Assembly (NCBI RefSeq): GCF_024345225.1
Contig: NZ_BROD01000001.1
Span: forward strand, 4,464,001 to 4,528,000
Source: Clostridium sp. TW13
Lineage (GTDB): Bacteria > Bacillota > Clostridia > Clostridiales > Clostridiaceae
Reading direction: 5' to 3'
DNA length: 64,000 nucleotides
Shown: piece by piece, positions 43,966 through 53,610 of the stretch
How positions within the stretch are numbered: the stretch's first letter is position 1
Layout of the letters: the number at the start of each line of letters is the position of its first letter
The notes under the pieces: generated by a model
What the model saw: the letters and a program-made list of their open reading frames with translations, nothing else
Told to the model about the DNA's origin: nothing
The model's database searches: none
Made by a program: the position numbers and the translations under genes

Positions 43966-43982
43966 ATACCCTACAAGGGTAT
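43966..43982 (+). promoter_or_regulatory. Palindrome at the trxA start point, CsoR/CstR-like
   Basis: ATACCCT-ACA-AGGGTAT has 7-bp arms with a G-tract flanked by A/T, resembling operators of the CsoR/CstR family. It covers about +3 to +20 of the predicted transcript, a position expected for a repressor. It could alternatively be a 5' mRNA hairpin. Confidence 0.4.
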
Positions 43983-43997
43983 GAAGGAGGAGTTAAT

Positions 43998-44312
43998 ATG
44001 GCAACAATTATCGAATCAAAGGATTTTAAGAGTCAAGTTTTAGATGCAAATAATTTAGTGGTGTTAGATCTTTTTGCAACTTGGTGTGGACCATGTAAAA
44101 TGGTTGCGCCTATAATAGATGAACTTTCTAAAGAAATGACAGATGTTAAGTTTTTTAAATTAGATGTAGATAACAATGGAGACATAGCAGAAAAATATCA
44201 AGTTGCTTCAATCCCTACATTATTATTCTTTAAGAATGGTGAAGTTGTAGATAGATTAGTTGGTTTTAGACCGAAGGATGGAATAAAACAAGTAATCGAT
44301 GCACATAAATAG
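43998..44312 (+). CDS. trxA: Thioredoxin
   Basis: A 104-residue thioredoxin with the redox motif WCGPC (Cys30, Cys33) and the cis-Pro loop VASIPTLLFFKNG. It reduces protein disulfides in the cytoplasm and can supply electrons to ribonucleotide reductase. The ribosome site is AAGGAGG. It is expressed from its own strong promoter at 43928 with a palindrome at the start site. No thioredoxin reductase gene is next to it. Confidence 0.95.
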   Translation: MATIIESKDFKSQVLDANNLVVLDLFATWCGPCKMVAPIIDELSKEMTDVKFFKLDVDNNGDIAEKYQVASIPTLLFFKNGEVVDRLVGFRPKDGIKQVIDAHK

Positions 44313-44313
44313 A

Positions 44314-44347
44314 AAAAAGATAGAACCCGAAAGGGTTCTATCTTTTT
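44314..44347. terminator. Bidirectional terminator after trxA
   Basis: Perfect arms AAAAAGATAGAACCC and GGGTTCTATCTTTTT with a GAAA loop; it also covers the stop codon of the opposing SleB-type gene. Confidence 0.93.
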
Positions 44348-44898
44348 ATTTGAAAAAACACATGATGTCCTATAGTTTTTACATTCTTCTTTTCAACGTT
44401 TTTCATCCAAGTGCAAGTTGAAATTTCAGGGTTATAGAAAAATACAGCCCTTGCAGTTGGATCTGATCCCTTTATTGCATCTATGACAGCTTTTCTTGAG
44501 ATTTCATCTGGTACTACATTAATAGAACCATTACATACACAAGAAAAGGCATTAGCCTGTTTTACAACGCCTTCGATTGTATCAGGAAAAGTAGGATCAA
44601 TTAGCCTATTTAATATAACTGACGCCACAGCAACTTTACCTTCATAAGGTTCCCCTTTACTTTCTGCATAAACTATCTGTGACATTAAGTAGATGTCAGA
44701 TTCCGTGAGATAAATTGTTTTATTTGAATAATTGAATACTTCTACTACTGAGTCCTTCTCATGGTATAAATCCGTTGTTGAAGAAGAAATATTTCTTATT
44801 ACAACCTCATTACTGTCTGCTGTATGTGCTAAAACCGTAATGTTATTAAGAATAAAAAAGGTTAATAATAAGAATGTAGTAAGTTTAATTTTTCGCAT
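44338..44898 (-). CDS. Secreted cell wall hydrolase, SleB type (Hydrolase_2)
   Basis: A 186-residue exported protein. A signal peptide covers about residues 1-24. The catalytic domain (about 68-184) begins DIYLMSQIVYAESKGEPYEGKVAVASVILNR, with Glu79 as the expected catalytic acid, and continues FPDTIEGVV and NAFSCV, hallmarks of the SleB/CwlJ lytic-transglycosylase-like family. No peptidoglycan-binding domain is present. Spore germination or vegetative wall turnover are both possible. The ribosome site is AAGGAGG. It lies 67 bases downstream of a coiled-coil membrane protein gene on the same strand. Confidence 0.87.
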   Translation of the reverse strand: MRKIKLTTFLLLTFFILNNITVLAHTADSNEVVIRNISSSTTDLYHEKDSVVEVFNYSNKTIYLTESDIYLMSQIVYAESKGEPYEGKVAVASVILNRLIDPTFPDTIEGVVKQANAFSCVCNGSINVVPDEISRKAVIDAIKGSDPTARAVFFYNPEISTCTWMKNVEKKNVKTIGHHVFFQIKR

Positions 44899-44965
44899 AA
44901 AAAACCTCCTTAGGGCCCCAACCCTTTCTTGAAGGTATTATAACCAAATTGATTAATTTAATACA

Positions 44966-45922
44966 TTATTGCCCATAATTATTTATGAGTTGCTGAAATT
45001 GGTTAAATTCTACTACCATGTCATTATATTTCTCATAGACATTATCATATTTAGCTGATTTTCCAGAAACATCACTATTTAGTGTATCCGATAAACACGA
45101 AATATAATCATTATATTTATTTAAAGTATTGGAGAATGAGTTGAATATATCCAAAGCGCTAGCAGGAATAGAAATTGTGGAAATATCCTGCTTAAGTTTA
45201 TTGAAATTTTCCATTTTAATATATACATCATTTACTATAGAATTTAATGATCGTTTTTCAGCCTTGGCTCTGTCAATTGCAGGTTTTAAATCTTCCTTTA
45301 ATTCGTTAAATGTTTGAACATATTGTTCGAAATTATTTAAGAAATCTCTTTTTTGAGAGGCTTCCATATCAATATCTCTATTTAACTTTATTACTTCATT
45401 TGTATAAACAACAAAGTTTTTATAAAATATTACAAAGTTATTTGAGAGAGAAACTTTATATCCAAGGGAATTGCATTTATCATAACTCTTATTGCATTCA
45501 GCATATAAAGCATTAAGGTTATTTAAAGTCTTACTTAAGTCTTTTGATGAAGTATTTTTTAAAATGCATATCAATTGTTCATAAAGTTTTAAATTATTTG
45601 ATAAGGCAAGTTTTAAGCTATTTTGAATATTTTTATATTTATCTGGTAGTGTTAATTTATCTAATTTATTTTTTTCACTTAATAATTTATTTTGATTATC
45701 AGACAGAGTTGATAAAGATATTTTTGAATCAATTATGCTGTCTTTTATGCCTTTAGCACAGGAGCTATTAATTGCTATAACATTGCTACAGAGCTTATTC
45801 AGCTCTCTTTTATATGGATTATTAAAGTATAGAAATAGAGAAAATGAAATACATATTATAGCAAGCAAGAATAGAATCATTAACCATTTTTTTTTAATTG
45901 TTTTTACAAAGTCTAAATTCAA
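44966..45922 (-). CDS. Membrane-anchored coiled-coil hypothetical protein
   Basis: A 318-residue protein starting with TTG, with GGGGGAGA six bases upstream; the nearby ATG is out of frame. It has one N-terminal membrane helix (about residues 13-33) and a long, mostly helical external region rich in Lys, Asn, Leu and Ser with coiled-coil character. No family was recognised. The location suggests an envelope role, possibly with the SleB-type hydrolase whose gene follows. Confidence 0.65.
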   Translation of the reverse strand: MNLDFVKTIKKKWLMILFLLAIICISFSLFLYFNNPYKRELNKLCSNVIAINSSCAKGIKDSIIDSKISLSTLSDNQNKLLSEKNKLDKLTLPDKYKNIQNSLKLALSNNLKLYEQLICILKNTSSKDLSKTLNNLNALYAECNKSYDKCNSLGYKVSLSNNFVIFYKNFVVYTNEVIKLNRDIDMEASQKRDFLNNFEQYVQTFNELKEDLKPAIDRAKAEKRSLNSIVNDVYIKMENFNKLKQDISTISIPASALDIFNSFSNTLNKYNDYISCLSDTLNSDVSGKSAKYDNVYEKYNDMVVEFNQFQQLINNYGQ

Positions 45923-46068
45923 AATACATCTCCCCCTTTTGTATAAATGTATATTTAATATTTACGGATATATTCGTAAATGTAAAAAAAATTATAAATA
46001 ATCATAATAGCGTATTAAGATAGGGGTGAATGGTGTATAATTTTATATAGTCAGGGAGGTGCGGGTTA

Positions 46069-46926
46069 GTGCAAGATATAATTAATATGATAATAAATTC
46101 ATTAAGAAACATATCTGTATGGTCAATAGTTGATATAATAGTAGTTTCATACATTTTATATAGAGGATATCTGCTTATGAAGGAAACTAGAGCAGAGCAA
46201 TTGTTTAAAGGAATATTATTGGTTTTGGCACTTATACCAATAAGCTATGTTTTGAAACTAGATATGTTAAATTTTATTTTGACTAAGACAATAACAATAG
46301 GAGTATTGGCTGTTATAATTATTTTTCAACCAGAAATAAGAAGAGCTTTGGAGCATTTAGGAAGAAGTGCTTTTGAAGACATGCACTTAATTGAAGATGA
46401 TGCAGTTCTAAACAGTGTTGTAACAGAGATAGTTGCAGCGGTAGAAAATTTAGCTGAAAGTAAGACTGGCGCATTAATTGCCATTGAACAGGGAACAGGT
46501 CTTAGTGAAGTTATAGGTAATAATGGTACTGTATTAGATGCAAAAGTTAGTGCGGCATTATTAGAAAATATATTTGTAGTTAACACCCCTTTACATGATG
46601 GTGCCACAATAATTAGAAATGATAGAATTTTAGCTTCTGGCTGTGTGCTACCCCTAACAGGAAACAATACTATAAATAAGAAGCTGGGAACAAGACATAG
46701 AGCTGCTTTGGGATTATCTGAGAATTCAGATGCACTTGTAATAGTAGTTTCAGAGGAGACTGGTGTGATATCCTTAGCTGTAAATGGAAGACTTACAAGA
46801 AACTTTGACAAGGAAAAATTAAAAAGTATTTTAATAAAAATAATGAAAAAGAGAAGAAAGAAAAGAGTAAAATCAATTGAGGAGAGGGTGAAAGCATGGA
46901 TAATGAAGAAAAGAAGAAAAATATAG
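46069..46926 (+). CDS. cdaA: Diadenylate cyclase CdaA (DacA)
   Basis: A 285-residue membrane enzyme making c-di-AMP from two ATP. Three membrane helices fill residues about 10-85; the DAC domain follows with the DGA motif at residues 177-179 (PLHDGATI) and RHR at 209-211 (GTRHRAAL). The GTG start at 46069 has GGGAGG upstream. Its gene overlaps cdaR by 31 bases, and glmM lies 11 kb downstream rather than directly adjacent as in many Firmicutes. c-di-AMP controls potassium and osmolyte balance and wall homeostasis. Confidence 0.95.
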   Translation: MQDIINMIINSLRNISVWSIVDIIVVSYILYRGYLLMKETRAEQLFKGILLVLALIPISYVLKLDMLNFILTKTITIGVLAVIIIFQPEIRRALEHLGRSAFEDMHLIEDDAVLNSVVTEIVAAVENLAESKTGALIAIEQGTGLSEVIGNNGTVLDAKVSAALLENIFVVNTPLHDGATIIRNDRILASGCVLPLTGNNTINKKLGTRHRAALGLSENSDALVIVVSEETGVISLAVNGRLTRNFDKEKLKSILIKIMKKRRKKRVKSIEERVKAWIMKKRRKI

Positions 46927-48122
46927 CCATTAAGGTTATCTGTGTACTTTTCTCTTTGGGTTTATGGCTTTATATAACTAATATAGAAAATCCTATTAAA
47001 GAGTATAAGATAAATAATGTACCTGTAGAAATCATTAATGAAGATGTTTTAAAGGATTCAAATTTAACACTTATGCCAAATCAAACGCTTAAAATTAATG
47101 TTACAATTGAAGGTCCAGCTACAGAAGTATATAAGGTTAGCAGTGATCAAATAAAAGTTGCAGTTAATTTAAGTGGTTATGCATTGAAAAAAGGTGAAAA
47201 TAAAATTCCTGTAGAGATTCAAAGCTATCCAGCAGGAATAAGTATAAAAAATAATGACTTCTTAAGAGTGGCAGTTAATTTAGATACTTATGCTGAAAAG
47301 AATTTACCTATACAAAATGATATAAATATAAAAACTAAAAGTGGGTATTATAAAGGTGATATAGAAGTTAGTCCTAGTACAGCTACTATATCAGGAGCAG
47401 CTCAATATGTTGACTCAGTTAAAACAGTTAGAGTAAGTACTGATTTAACTGATTTAAGTTCAGATGTAAGTACAGAACTAAAAATAGAAGCATTTAATGC
47501 AGACAATAATCAAGTTACTCAGGTGAAGATTTTCCCTAATGTTGCAAGGGTTAAGGTTCCAATTAGAAAAGGAAAGCTAGTATCAGTTAAGGTTCCTACA
47601 ACTGGAAGTATATCTAACAACATGGTATTGAAGAGTGTTACTCCAGTCAATAAAAGTATTGAGATAATTGGAGATGAAAGTGTATTAAATTCAATTAACG
47701 AAATAAGTACTGATCCAATAAACTTAACTAATATAGACGGAACTAAGGATGTTAGTGTAGCATTAAAAATACCACTAGGAGTGAGGGCAGTAAATAATGA
47801 AAGGTATGTCAAAGTAAATGTATTAACGACTCAGTATGTTACTAAAGATATTACTGTACAGGTAAAAGAGAAGAATACTCCAACAGGATTGACTGCAAGC
47901 TTTGATAAAGGTATTAAGATTACATTGAGAGGGCTACAAGAAGATATTTCAGCACTAAAGGATGAGGATTTAGGCAATATCACGGCGGAAGCAGATTTCA
48001 CTAACATAAAAGAAGGAAGCAATACGGTAGATTATACTATATCCAATTTACCTTCTAAGATTACTGTACAAGCTAAAAATCCTGATAAATTAACGGTTAC
48101 AGCTAAAAAAGCTGCTCAATAA
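46896..48122 (+). CDS. cdaR: CdaA regulatory protein CdaR (YbbR domains)
   Basis: A 408-residue protein with one N-terminal membrane helix (about residues 10-26) and four external YbbR-type beta domains, seen as recurring patterns like VPVEIIN, LPIQNDINIKTKSGY, VSVKVPTTGS and VTKDITVQVKEKNTP. It binds and modulates the c-di-AMP cyclase encoded just upstream. Translation starts inside the cdaA frame with GAGGAGAGGG as ribosome site, so the two are made together. Confidence 0.92.
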   Translation: MDNEEKKKNIAIKVICVLFSLGLWLYITNIENPIKEYKINNVPVEIINEDVLKDSNLTLMPNQTLKINVTIEGPATEVYKVSSDQIKVAVNLSGYALKKGENKIPVEIQSYPAGISIKNNDFLRVAVNLDTYAEKNLPIQNDINIKTKSGYYKGDIEVSPSTATISGAAQYVDSVKTVRVSTDLTDLSSDVSTELKIEAFNADNNQVTQVKIFPNVARVKVPIRKGKLVSVKVPTTGSISNNMVLKSVTPVNKSIEIIGDESVLNSINEISTDPINLTNIDGTKDVSVALKIPLGVRAVNNERYVKVNVLTTQYVTKDITVQVKEKNTPTGLTASFDKGIKITLRGLQEDISALKDEDLGNITAEADFTNIKEGSNTVDYTISNLPSKITVQAKNPDKLTVTAKKAAQ

Positions 48123-48151
48123 ACAAAAATAAATATAAACGGAGACGAAGA

Positions 48152-49756
48152 ATGGCTATTAGAATAAACAACGTACAATTAGATATAAATGAAGATATTT
48201 CACTATTAAAGGCTAAGGCTGCAAAAAAATTAAGAATAAAAGAAGCTTCAATAAGTGATTTAAAAATAATAAAAGAGTCTATAGATGCTAGAAAGAAAAA
48301 CTCAATAAAATTTAACTATTGTATAGATATATGCTGTGAAAATGAAAAGAACCTTGTGTATAAACTAAAAGACAAAGATATACGATTTGAAGAAGAAGGA
48401 TATAAAGAGGAAATTCAGTTTGGTAGCAAAAAGCTTGCCCACAGACCAGTTGTTATTGGACTTGGACCTGCTGGTCTATTCTCTGCATTATTGTTAGCGA
48501 AAAATGGATATAGACCTATAGTGTTTGAAAGAGGAGAAGATGTTGATAACAGAACAAAAACTGTGGAAAAGTTTTGGACTACCGGTGAATTAAATACAGA
48601 ATCCAATGTTCAATTTGGAGAAGGAGGAGCAGGAGCTTTCTCTGACGGTAAGTTAACAACTAGAATTAAGGATACAAGATGTGATTTAGTACTTGAAGCT
48701 CTAGTAAAAGCAGGCGCGCCTGAAGAAATAATCTACATGGGAAAACCGCATGTAGGAACAGATATTTTAAAAACTGTTGTTAAGAATATAAGAGAAGAAA
48801 TAAAGGCTTTAGGTGGAGAAATACATTTTTCTTCAAAACTTGAAAAAGTTATTGCGAAGAATGGGAAAGTTAATTCTATCATAGTTAATAGTAATGAAAT
48901 ACCTTGTTCTCAACTTATATTGGCTATAGGACATAGTTCAAGAGATACCTATGAAATGTTAAATGGAATAGGCATGTTTATGGAACCTAAACCTTTTGCT
49001 ATAGGAGTAAGAGTTGAGCATCCACAGGATTTAATAAATAGAAATCAATATGGTGAATATGCAAATCATCCTAGACTTAAGGCGGCAGAATATAGATTAA
49101 CTCACACCGCAGAAAGTACTAAGAGACCAGTGTACTCTTTTTGTATGTGTCCAGGTGGAGTTGTAGTAGGTGCAGCTTCAGAAGAAAATAGACTTGTAGT
49201 TAATGGAATGAGTTATCATGCAAGAGATAATAAAAATGCAAATTCTGCACTTGTTGTAGGAGTAGGGCCGGAGGATTTTGAAGGTAATTCTCCATTAAGT
49301 GCAATGAATTTCCAAAGGCATTATGAGGAACTTGCTTATAAAGTAGGTGGAGGAAACTATAAGGCTCCAGTACAAAAAATAAGTGATTTCATGGAAGATA
49401 GGATAACTAAAAAATTAGACAGTGTGATTCCAACAGTAACGCCAGGATATGAATTCAAAGATTTAAGAGAGTGCTTACCAAGCTATGTAGTTCAAAGTTT
49501 GAAAGAAGGACTAGATAATTTTGATAGGAAAATAAAAGGTTTTGGAGCTTCTGGAGAAGGAATTATGATAGGAATAGAAACCAGAACCTCAGCACCAGTG
49601 AGAATAACTAGAAATGAAAACTTAGAAAGTATTTCAATAGGAGGGGTATACCCAACAGGAGAAGGAGCAGGCTTTGCAGGTGGCATAGTATCAGCAGCAG
49701 TAGATGGACTTAAGGTTGCAGAAAACATAATTAAAGAATATTCTCCAATAATATAA
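48152..49756 (+). CDS. FAD-dependent oxidoreductase (COG2509 family)
   Basis: A 534-residue flavoprotein. The FAD-binding motif VIGLGPAGLFSALLLAKNGY is near residues 101-120, after an N-terminal domain of about 95 residues. GEGGAGAFSDGKLTTR and the C-terminal GEGAGFAGGIVSAAVDGLKVAE are highly typical of this family. The reaction is not established. It follows cdaR by 29 bases, a conserved order in clostridia, so it is likely part of the cda operon. A terminator follows at 49766. Confidence 0.85.
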   Translation: MAIRINNVQLDINEDISLLKAKAAKKLRIKEASISDLKIIKESIDARKKNSIKFNYCIDICCENEKNLVYKLKDKDIRFEEEGYKEEIQFGSKKLAHRPVVIGLGPAGLFSALLLAKNGYRPIVFERGEDVDNRTKTVEKFWTTGELNTESNVQFGEGGAGAFSDGKLTTRIKDTRCDLVLEALVKAGAPEEIIYMGKPHVGTDILKTVVKNIREEIKALGGEIHFSSKLEKVIAKNGKVNSIIVNSNEIPCSQLILAIGHSSRDTYEMLNGIGMFMEPKPFAIGVRVEHPQDLINRNQYGEYANHPRLKAAEYRLTHTAESTKRPVYSFCMCPGGVVVGAASEENRLVVNGMSYHARDNKNANSALVVGVGPEDFEGNSPLSAMNFQRHYEELAYKVGGGNYKAPVQKISDFMEDRITKKLDSVIPTVTPGYEFKDLRECLPSYVVQSLKEGLDNFDRKIKGFGASGEGIMIGIETRTSAPVRITRNENLESISIGGVYPTGEGAGFAGGIVSAAVDGLKVAENIIKEYSPII

Positions 49757-49765
49757 TAGAAAATT

Positions 49766-49799
49766 AAAATCTGAGAACTATTGTTTTCAGATTTTTTTT
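49766..49799 (+). terminator. Terminator of the cdaA-cdaR-FAD operon
   Basis: Arms AAAATCTGA and TCAGATTTT, then further T residues. Confidence 0.85.
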
Positions 49800-49864
49800 G
49801 CCAAAACTTCTTTAAAGGTATAAAATAGATTGTAGAACTATTAGTAGTTTTTTTTATCAGATAT

Positions 49865-49882
49865 TTGTGATAAAATTAACAA
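49865..49882 (+). promoter_or_regulatory. Extended -10 promoter and Rex-like site of ptb-buk
   Basis: TTGTGATAAAATTAACAA matches 12 of 14 informative positions of the Rex operator TTGTTAA-N4-TTAACAA; the right half is perfect. It also contains TG-A-TAAAAT, an extended -10 element, so part of the match may be promoter sequence. Rex is an NADH-sensing repressor of fermentation genes in clostridia. Confidence 0.5.
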
Positions 49883-49915
49883 TATAAAGCAAAAAATATA
49901 GAAGAGGTGCAGTAA

Positions 49916-50827
49916 ATGAGTAAGAATTTTGATGACCTATTTTCAAGATTAAAAGAAATTCCTAAAAAGAAGGTTGCAGTAGCGGTGGCTCAAGATGAAC
50001 CAGTACTAGAAGCAATAAAAGAAGCTACAAATCTAGGAGTAGCTGAAGCTATATTAGTTGGAGACAAACAAAAAATACATGAAATAGCAGATAAGATAAA
50101 CTTAGATTTATCTGATTACGAAATAATGGACGTTAAGGATCCTAAAAAAGCTGCTTTAGAAGCTGTTAAATTAGTATCAAGCGGACATGCAGATATGCTA
50201 ATGAAAGGATTAGTAGATACTGCTACATTCTTAAGAAGTGTATTAAACAAAGAAGTTGGATTAAGAACAGGTAATTTAATGTCACATGTAGCTGTTTTTG
50301 AATCAGAAGGATGGGACAGATTATTATTTTTAACTGACGCTGCTTTTAATACATATCCAGAATTAAAGGATAAGGCTGGAATGATAAATAATGCAGTTGC
50401 AGTTGCTCATAGCTGTGGTATAGAAACACCAAAAGTTGCAGTTATAGGACCAGTAGAAGTTGTAAATCCAGCAATGCAATCAACAGTTGATGCAGCATTA
50501 TTAGCAAAGATGAGTGACAGAGGACAATTCAAGGGATGTGTAGTTGATGGACCTTTTGCTTTAGATAATGCAATATCAGAAGAAGCAGCACATCATAAGG
50601 GAGTAAAGGGACCAGTAGCTGGTAAAGCAGATATATTATTATTACCAGATATAGAAGTTGCTAACGTTATGTATAAGACATTAACATATTTCTCAAACTC
50701 AAAGAATGGTTGTCTTCTAGTAGGAACTTCAGCACCAGTTATATTAACTTCAAGAGCTGACTCTTTCGAAACAAAAGTTAACTCAATTGCTCTTGCAGCA
50801 TTAGTTGCAGAAAAAAATAAAAGATAA
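49916..50827 (+). CDS. ptb: Phosphate butyryltransferase
   Basis: A 303-residue enzyme converting butyryl-CoA and phosphate to butyryl-phosphate and CoA, the penultimate step of butyrate fermentation. The PTA/PTB fold is seen from DMLMKGLVDTATFLRSVL, HVAVFESEGWDRLLFLTDAAFN, and GPFALDNAISEEAAHHKGV. The ribosome site is GAAGAGGTG. butyrate kinase follows 51 bases later. A possible Rex operator overlaps its promoter. Confidence 0.96.
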   Translation: MSKNFDDLFSRLKEIPKKKVAVAVAQDEPVLEAIKEATNLGVAEAILVGDKQKIHEIADKINLDLSDYEIMDVKDPKKAALEAVKLVSSGHADMLMKGLVDTATFLRSVLNKEVGLRTGNLMSHVAVFESEGWDRLLFLTDAAFNTYPELKDKAGMINNAVAVAHSCGIETPKVAVIGPVEVVNPAMQSTVDAALLAKMSDRGQFKGCVVDGPFALDNAISEEAAHHKGVKGPVAGKADILLLPDIEVANVMYKTLTYFSNSKNGCLLVGTSAPVILTSRADSFETKVNSIALAALVAEKNKR

Positions 50828-50878
50828 TTATTAGTGTAAATAATTTTATTTTAATGTGTTATCAATGGAGGATGGAAT

Positions 50879-51949
50879 ATGTCATACAAGTTATTAATAA
50901 TCAATCCAGGTTCGACATCAACTAAAATAGGGGTTTATGAAGACGAAAAACAATTATTTGAAGAAACATTAAGACACACAAATGAAGAAATAAAGAGATA
51001 TGATACAATATTTGATCAATTTCAATTTAGAAAAGATGTTATTTTAAATGTGCTTAAGGAGAAGAACTTTGATATCAAAACTTTAAGTGCTATAGTTGGA
51101 AGAGGCGGAATGTTAAAGCCAGTAGAAGGTGGAACATACGCTGTTAATGATGCTATGGTTGAAGACTTAAAGATTGGTGTTCAAGGTCCACATGCTTCAA
51201 ATCTTGGTGGCATAATAGCTAAGTCCATTGGAGATGAATTAGGAGTTCCATCATTTATAGTAGATCCAGTTGTTACTGATGAATTAGATGATGTAGCTAG
51301 ATTATCTGGAGTTCCAGAACTTCCAAGAAAGAGTAAGTTCCATGCATTAAATCAAAAAGCTGTTGCTAAGAGATATGGAAAAGAAACAGGAAAAGGATAT
51401 GAAAACTTAAATCTTGTTGTTGTTCACATGGGTGGAGGAGTTTCTGTTGGAGCTCATAAGCAAGGTAGAGTTATAGATGTAAATAATGCTTTAGATGGTG
51501 ATGGTCCATTCTCACCAGAAAGAGCAGGTTCAGTTCCAGTTGGAGATTTAATTAAAATGTGCTTCAGTGGAAAATATAATGAACAAGAAGTATATACAAA
51601 GGTAGTAGGTAAAGGTGGATTTGTTGGATACCTAAATACTAACGATGTAAAAGGTACTATAGATAAGATGGAAGCTGGAGACAAGGAATGTGAAAAGATA
51701 TATAAAGCATTTGTATATCAAATCACAAAGACAATTGGAGAAATGTCAGCAGCATTAAATGGCAAGGTTGATCAAATTATCCTTACAGGTGGAATTGCAT
51801 ATTCACCAACTCTAGTACCAGACTTAAAGGCAAACATCGAGTGGATAGCACCAGTTACAGTATATCCAGGAGAAGATGAACTTTTAGCTTTAACTCAAGG
51901 AGCAATAAGAGTGCTTAGTGGGGAAGAAACAGCTAAGGTATATAAATAA
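50879..51949 (+). CDS. buk: Butyrate kinase
   Basis: A 356-residue acetokinase-family enzyme making ATP and butyrate from butyryl-phosphate. The adenosine/phosphate motifs [13 protein letters not shown] (residues 6-18), [14 protein letters not shown] and [10 protein letters not shown] are all present. It is co-transcribed with ptb and closed by a strong terminator. Together they give the main ATP-yielding branch of butyrate fermentation. Confidence 0.96.
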   Translation: MSYKLLIINPGSTSTKIGVYEDEKQLFEETLRHTNEEIKRYDTIFDQFQFRKDVILNVLKEKNFDIKTLSAIVGRGGMLKPVEGGTYAVNDAMVEDLKIGVQGPHASNLGGIIAKSIGDELGVPSFIVDPVVTDELDDVARLSGVPELPRKSKFHALNQKAVAKRYGKETGKGYENLNLVVVHMGGGVSVGAHKQGRVIDVNNALDGDGPFSPERAGSVPVGDLIKMCFSGKYNEQEVYTKVVGKGGFVGYLNTNDVKGTIDKMEAGDKECEKIYKAFVYQITKTIGEMSAALNGKVDQIILTGGIAYSPTLVPDLKANIEWIAPVTVYPGEDELLALTQGAIRVLSGEETAKVYK

Positions 51950-51970
51950 TATAAGTTGATTATAACTGTA

Positions 51971-52012
51971 AAAATGCTGAATAAACTCAAAGGTTTATTC
52001 AGCATTTTTTTA
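51971..52012 (+). terminator. Terminator of ptb-buk
   Basis: Arms AAAATGCTGAATAAAC and GTTTATTCAGCATTTT followed by more T residues. Confidence 0.95.
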
Positions 52013-52121
52013 ATAATTTTAAATTATACACTTGTTATTATATATGTTCCAATAAATAAACTAAAATTGGATTTAATGTGATGGTTATTAATTATGAAAT
52101 ATTATTTTTATAACTTATAGG

Positions 52122-52442
52122 CTATTTTTCAATAGAAAATTTATTTTTGATTGGATAGTAAGCAGCTAAAAGAACTACAAGCAAAACAATACTTCCAGCA
52201 AATAAAGGAGTTGATTGTTTTATTGCTTTAAAAAATAGGCCAAAGGATAAAAATAATAATCCACAGATTGAGTAGAAAGTTCCGTCAATTATGCACATTT
52301 TCTTAACATTGATGGTAGTATTGTTATTTTTTCGTTGTAGTGCTTCTAGAGAAACATTTTGGTTTGGGTACTTTTTAAAGAAGATAGCACTTAATCCTAT
52401 ACCAATAAAAAGTATGCCAAGAATAGTAGCTGTAAAATTCAT
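52122..52442 (-). CDS. DUF3784-like small membrane protein
   Basis: A 106-residue protein with three membrane helices (about residues 4-24, 52-72, 78-98). The KKMCIIDGTFYSICGLLFLSFG region resembles DUF3784 proteins, whose function is unknown. A GGAGGAAA site precedes the ATG. It stands alone between ptb-buk and the AIM24 gene. Confidence 0.65.
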   Translation of the reverse strand: MNFTATILGILFIGIGLSAIFFKKYPNQNVSLEALQRKNNNTTINVKKMCIIDGTFYSICGLLFLSFGLFFKAIKQSTPLFAGSIVLLVVLLAAYYPIKNKFSIEK

Positions 52443-52751
52443 TGCGTTTCCTCCAATATTTCAATTGTATACAGAATTTGTATATGTATATTATAATTAA
52501 TTTACAAAGTTTCGGCAATGTGCCAGAATAGAGTTATATGTTTCAATTATAAAATATATAGTTTTTCATCAACAACGCATACTGTATTAGAATAATAAAA
52601 TGGTATATAATTCATAGTAATATGTTAATAATTAAAATGATGGTTAGAATGAAATAGAGAATTGAGGTATCTGAAAATGAATAACAAGCTAAAATAGACT
52701 AGTAGATGAACTTGTTTATTTTTGAGCATGCCTAAAATATGGGGGAATATT
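52443..52751. other. Intergenic region before the AIM24 gene
   Basis: 309 bases of AT-rich sequence. No structured RNA, repeat or convincing small gene was recognised. The in-frame ATG at 52722 is upstream of the AIM24 ribosome site and is not the likely start. Confidence 0.4.
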
Positions 52752-53588
52752 ATGAGAACATCACTGAATATAACAAACAAATTAAATTTGATTTCACAGA
52801 TGCAGGGGGATTCTGCTTTTCAAATTCTTGAGTATGATCAACTTAATGGAAGTAAGAATGTAGATTTAGCTGTTCAGTTAAATTTTATGAGAGAGTCTGG
52901 AGTTAAATTAAAGCAAGTAAGAATAATATTAGATGACAGCTCAGTAAGATTAGAATCAGGAGCCTTAAGTTATCTAAAAGGTGATATAGAAATTCACAAT
53001 AAGATTGGAGGACCTTTGGGTCTTGGTAAGAAGTTTTTAACAAGTAAGGTTACTGGCGAGACTATGTTCAAGCCAACTTATAGTGGTACAGGTGAAATCT
53101 TTTTAGAACCATCATTTGGACATTATGCTTTGATAGAATTAGAAGATGATGAGATAGTAGTAGATGATGGTTTGTTTTATGCCTGTGAAGAAAGTGTTGA
53201 AGTTGGAGCTGCAATGCAAAAAAGTATATCATCCATGCTTTTAGGAAATGAGGGTGTTTTTCAAACTAGACTTACTGGAAGTGGAATTGTAGTTTTAGAA
53301 CTTCCAGTTCCAGAAACAGAGATATTCAAATGCAAATTGAATAAAGATGTTTTAAAGGTTGATGGTAATTTTGCTATATTAAGAACGGGAGATATAGAAT
53401 TTACTGTGGAAAAGGCTTCAAAATCAATAGTTGGAACTGCTACCAGTGGAGAAGGCTTCTTAAATGTATATAGAGGAACAGGTGAAGTGTGGTTAGTACC
53501 AACAGTTAGCGTTTATAATGAACTACTTAGAAAGGGGTTGTCAGAAATAAGCAATCCTAGTGGAAGCTATGGAAAAGATGAAGAATAA
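52752..53588 (+). CDS. AIM24 family protein
   Basis: A 278-residue beta-rich protein of the AIM24/TIGR00266-like family, shown by repeated G-T-G-E strands (TYSGTGEIFLEP, VYRGTGEVWLVP) and FQTRLTGSGIVVLELP. The family is widespread but has no agreed biochemical role. The ATG at 52752 follows a GGGGGA site. The yerC-like gene is 52 bases downstream, behind its own promoter-like sequence. Confidence 0.82.
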   Translation: MRTSLNITNKLNLISQMQGDSAFQILEYDQLNGSKNVDLAVQLNFMRESGVKLKQVRIILDDSSVRLESGALSYLKGDIEIHNKIGGPLGLGKKFLTSKVTGETMFKPTYSGTGEIFLEPSFGHYALIELEDDEIVVDDGLFYACEESVEVGAAMQKSISSMLLGNEGVFQTRLTGSGIVVLELPVPETEIFKCKLNKDVLKVDGNFAILRTGDIEFTVEKASKSIVGTATSGEGFLNVYRGTGEVWLVPTVSVYNELLRKGLSEISNPSGSYGKDEE

Positions 53589-53610
53589 TTTAGTAGAACA
53601 AAGTGATGAA

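Noticed and set aside
45959-45981. Inverted repeat ATTTACG-N8-CGTAAAT between the coiled-coil protein gene and cdaA
   Set aside because: Short arms in AT-rich DNA, no second copy and no clear relation to a promoter, so not called an operator.
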